Position numbers and translations under genes: made by a program | Notes under the pieces: model-generated | The model's input: the letters and a program-made list of their open reading frames with translations, nothing else | What the model was told of the DNA's origin: nothing | The model's database searches: none | Shown: one piece after another, positions 62,815 to 64,000 of the stretch | Numbering within the stretch: the first letter of the stretch is position 1 | Layout of the letters: each line of letters opens with the position of its first letter | Assembly: GCF_002917885.1 (NCBI RefSeq) | Contig: NZ_PQNY01000006.1 | Location: forward strand, 62,001 to 126,000 | Length of the DNA stretch: 64,000 nucleotides | Reading direction: 5' to 3' | Source: Flavobacterium croceum DSM 17960 | GTDB taxonomy: Bacteria > Bacteroidota > Bacteroidia > Flavobacteriales > Flavobacteriaceae

Positions 62815-64000
62815 TTATTCGTTCATTGATATGAGAAACTCTTCATTATTGTTGGTTTTTTTAAACCTATCATTAATAAAATCCATAGCTTCTACGGGGT
62901 TCATATCGGCAAGGTATTTTCTCATAATCCACATTCTTTGAATCGTTTTTGCATCTAGAAGTAAATCGTCTCTTCTGGTACTCGAAGAAGTTAAATCTAT
63001 TGCCGGGAAAATGCGTTTATTAGCAATTTTTCTATCCAATTGTAACTCCATATTACCTGTTCCTTTAAATTCTTCGAAGATAACTTCATCCATTTTTGAA
63101 CCCGTTTCGGTAAGTGCTGTTGCTATAATACTCAATGAACCTCCGTTTTCTATGTTACGAGCTGCACCAAAAAAACGTTTTGGTTTTTGCAAAGCATTGG
63201 CGTCTACACCTCCACTAAGTACTTTACCAGAGGCTGGCTGTACAGTATTGTAAGCTCGTGCCAAACGAGTAATAGAATCTAGCAATATTACCACATCGTG
63301 ACCGCATTCTACCAATCTTTTTGCTTTTTCAAGTACAATATTGGCTACTTTTACATGTCTGTCGGCTGGCTCATCAAATGTAGAGGCAATTACCTCGCCA
63401 CGCACACTGCGCTGCATATCTGTAACCTCTTCTGGGCGTTCATCTATTAAGAGTACAATTAAATACACTTCTGGATGATTGGCTGCAATGGTATTGGCAA
63501 TGTCTTTTAATAACATTGTTTTTCCTGTTTTGGGTTGCGCTACAATCATACCTCTTTGACCTTTTCCTATTGGCGAAAATAAATCGATGATACGTGTTGA
63601 AATAGAGGCATTTCTACCTGCAAGGTTGAATTTTTCTTCTGGAAAAAGCGGTGTTAAATGTTCAAATGATATTCTATCTCGTACAACTTGAGGGTCAAAT
63701 CCATTAATTTTTAAAACTTTTACTAATGGGAAGAATTTTTCGGCTTCTTTTGGCGGACGTACAACTCCTTTTACAGTGTCTCCTGTTTTTAAACCAAATA
63801 GCCTTATTTGAGAGCCTGATAAATAAATATCATCTGGTGAGGCAAGGTAATTATAGTCTGACGAACGTAAAAATCCATATCCGTCTGGCATCATTTCTAG
63901 CACTCCTTCACATTCTATTATACCGTCAAATTCATAATCGGCATCACGGAAATTATTGGTTTTATTGTATTTATTGTTTTTGTTATTGCCGTTAGAATTG
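62815..64000 (-). CDS. rho: Transcription termination factor Rho, N-terminus beyond window
   Basis: The hexameric RNA/DNA helicase core is complete. It shows the cold-shock RNA-binding part ([11 protein letters not shown]), Walker A (A-Q-P-K-T-G-K-T), [17 protein letters not shown] and the Q-loop region [10 protein letters not shown]. The frame continues upstream past the Met at 63903 to the window edge through an Asn/Lys-rich stretch and F-D-G-I-I-E-C-E-G. The real start is therefore further right, outside the window. Long polar N-terminal insertions are typical of Bacteroidota Rho. Confidence 0.96.
   Translation of the reverse strand, partial: NSNGNNKNNKYNKTNNFRDADYEFDGIIECEGVLEMMPDGYGFLRSSDYNYLASPDDIYLSGSQIRLFGLKTGDTVKGVVRPPKEAEKFFPLVKVLKINGFDPQVVRDRISFEHLTPLFPEEKFNLAGRNASISTRIIDLFSPIGKGQRGMIVAQPKTGKTMLLKDIANTIAANHPEVYLIVLLIDERPEEVTDMQRSVRGEVIASTFDEPADRHVKVANIVLEKAKRLVECGHDVVILLDSITRLARAYNTVQPASGKVLSGGVDANALQKPKRFFGAARNIENGGSLSIIATALTETGSKMDEVIFEEFKGTGNMELQLDRKIANKRIFPAIDLTSSSTRRDDLLLDAKTIQRMWIMRKYLADMNPVEAMDFINDRFKKTNNNEEFLISMNE

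Overview
The window comes from a low-GC member of the Bacteroidota, almost certainly a flavobacterium. The evidence is the fused lpxC-fabZ gene, the menaquinone gene menD, stand-alone MnmD, the PadR/PspC/GIN-domain operon, abundant TAnnTTTG-type -7 promoter elements, weak Shine-Dalgarno sites, and a Rho factor with an Asn/Lys-rich N-terminal region. Apart from one accessory block (1-8.5 kb) and one small insertion (29.4-31.1 kb), it is ordinary chromosome.

Region 1 (1-8.0 kb, all +) is the 3' part of a type I restriction-modification locus. It holds the end of a PIN-domain gene overlapping hsdS, then hsdS, then three non-R-M genes, then hsdR. The three are a DUF262 (ParB/DGQQR-like) protein, a DUF3696-type AAA/OLD-like ATPase, and an unrecognised 271-residue protein. 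They are tightly packed (1-nt gap, 8-nt overlap, 1-nt overlap) and look like a defence cassette carried inside the R-M operon. hsdM should lie upstream of the window. This is the best candidate for an undescribed system. A gene-free AT-rich stretch and a terminator follow (8.0-8.5 kb).

Region 2 (8.5-29.4 kb) is housekeeping: a TPR protein and gyrA (-) diverge from clpC (+); then kup, a class I/II aminotransferase, a secreted double-DTG/PDZ protease, cvfB and menD (-), a GNAT, a DEAD-box RNA helicase, a CarboxypepD_reg-like protein, a long RluA-type pseudouridine synthase and an M1 peptidase.

Region 3 (29.4-31.1 kb) looks like a disrupted M28 aminopeptidase: an N-terminal fragment with signal peptide, then a DUF2867 gene, a small membrane-protein gene, a noncoding inverted-repeat stretch, and possibly the old C-terminus.

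Region 4 (31.1-40.4 kb, mostly -) is the lipid A block HD-lpxD-lpxC/fabZ-lpxA-efp-lpxD paralogue-NTF2-like, with sucD beyond, plus tRNA-Tyr and an epimerase/DUF4442 pair. Region 5 (40.5-45.5 kb, +) is an envelope-stress-like operon (DUF4870, PadR, PspC, two GIN-domain proteins) and a RimJ-like GNAT. Region 6 (45.5-57.3 kb) holds an outer-membrane beta-barrel protein, smpB with an apparently leaderless promoter and an XRE regulator, purC, a Cu/Zn SOD lipoprotein with a LETM1-like protein, two beta-carbonic anhydrases with a SulP transporter, divergent dps/oxyR, mnmD, DUF1801, a c-type haem lipoprotein and a DUF4920 lipoprotein. Region 7 (57.4-64.0 kb) holds ilvE, then on the minus strand rho-pdxH-sixA-ppk1-ppx, a polyphosphate cluster. 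rho runs off the right edge.

Several gene starts were moved downstream from the longest frame because a TAnnTTTG promoter or a signal-peptide start lies inside the longer version (clpC, kup, menD, DEAD helicase, the DUF4442 protein, the outer-membrane protein, oxyR, the DUF1801 protein, the DUF4920 protein).
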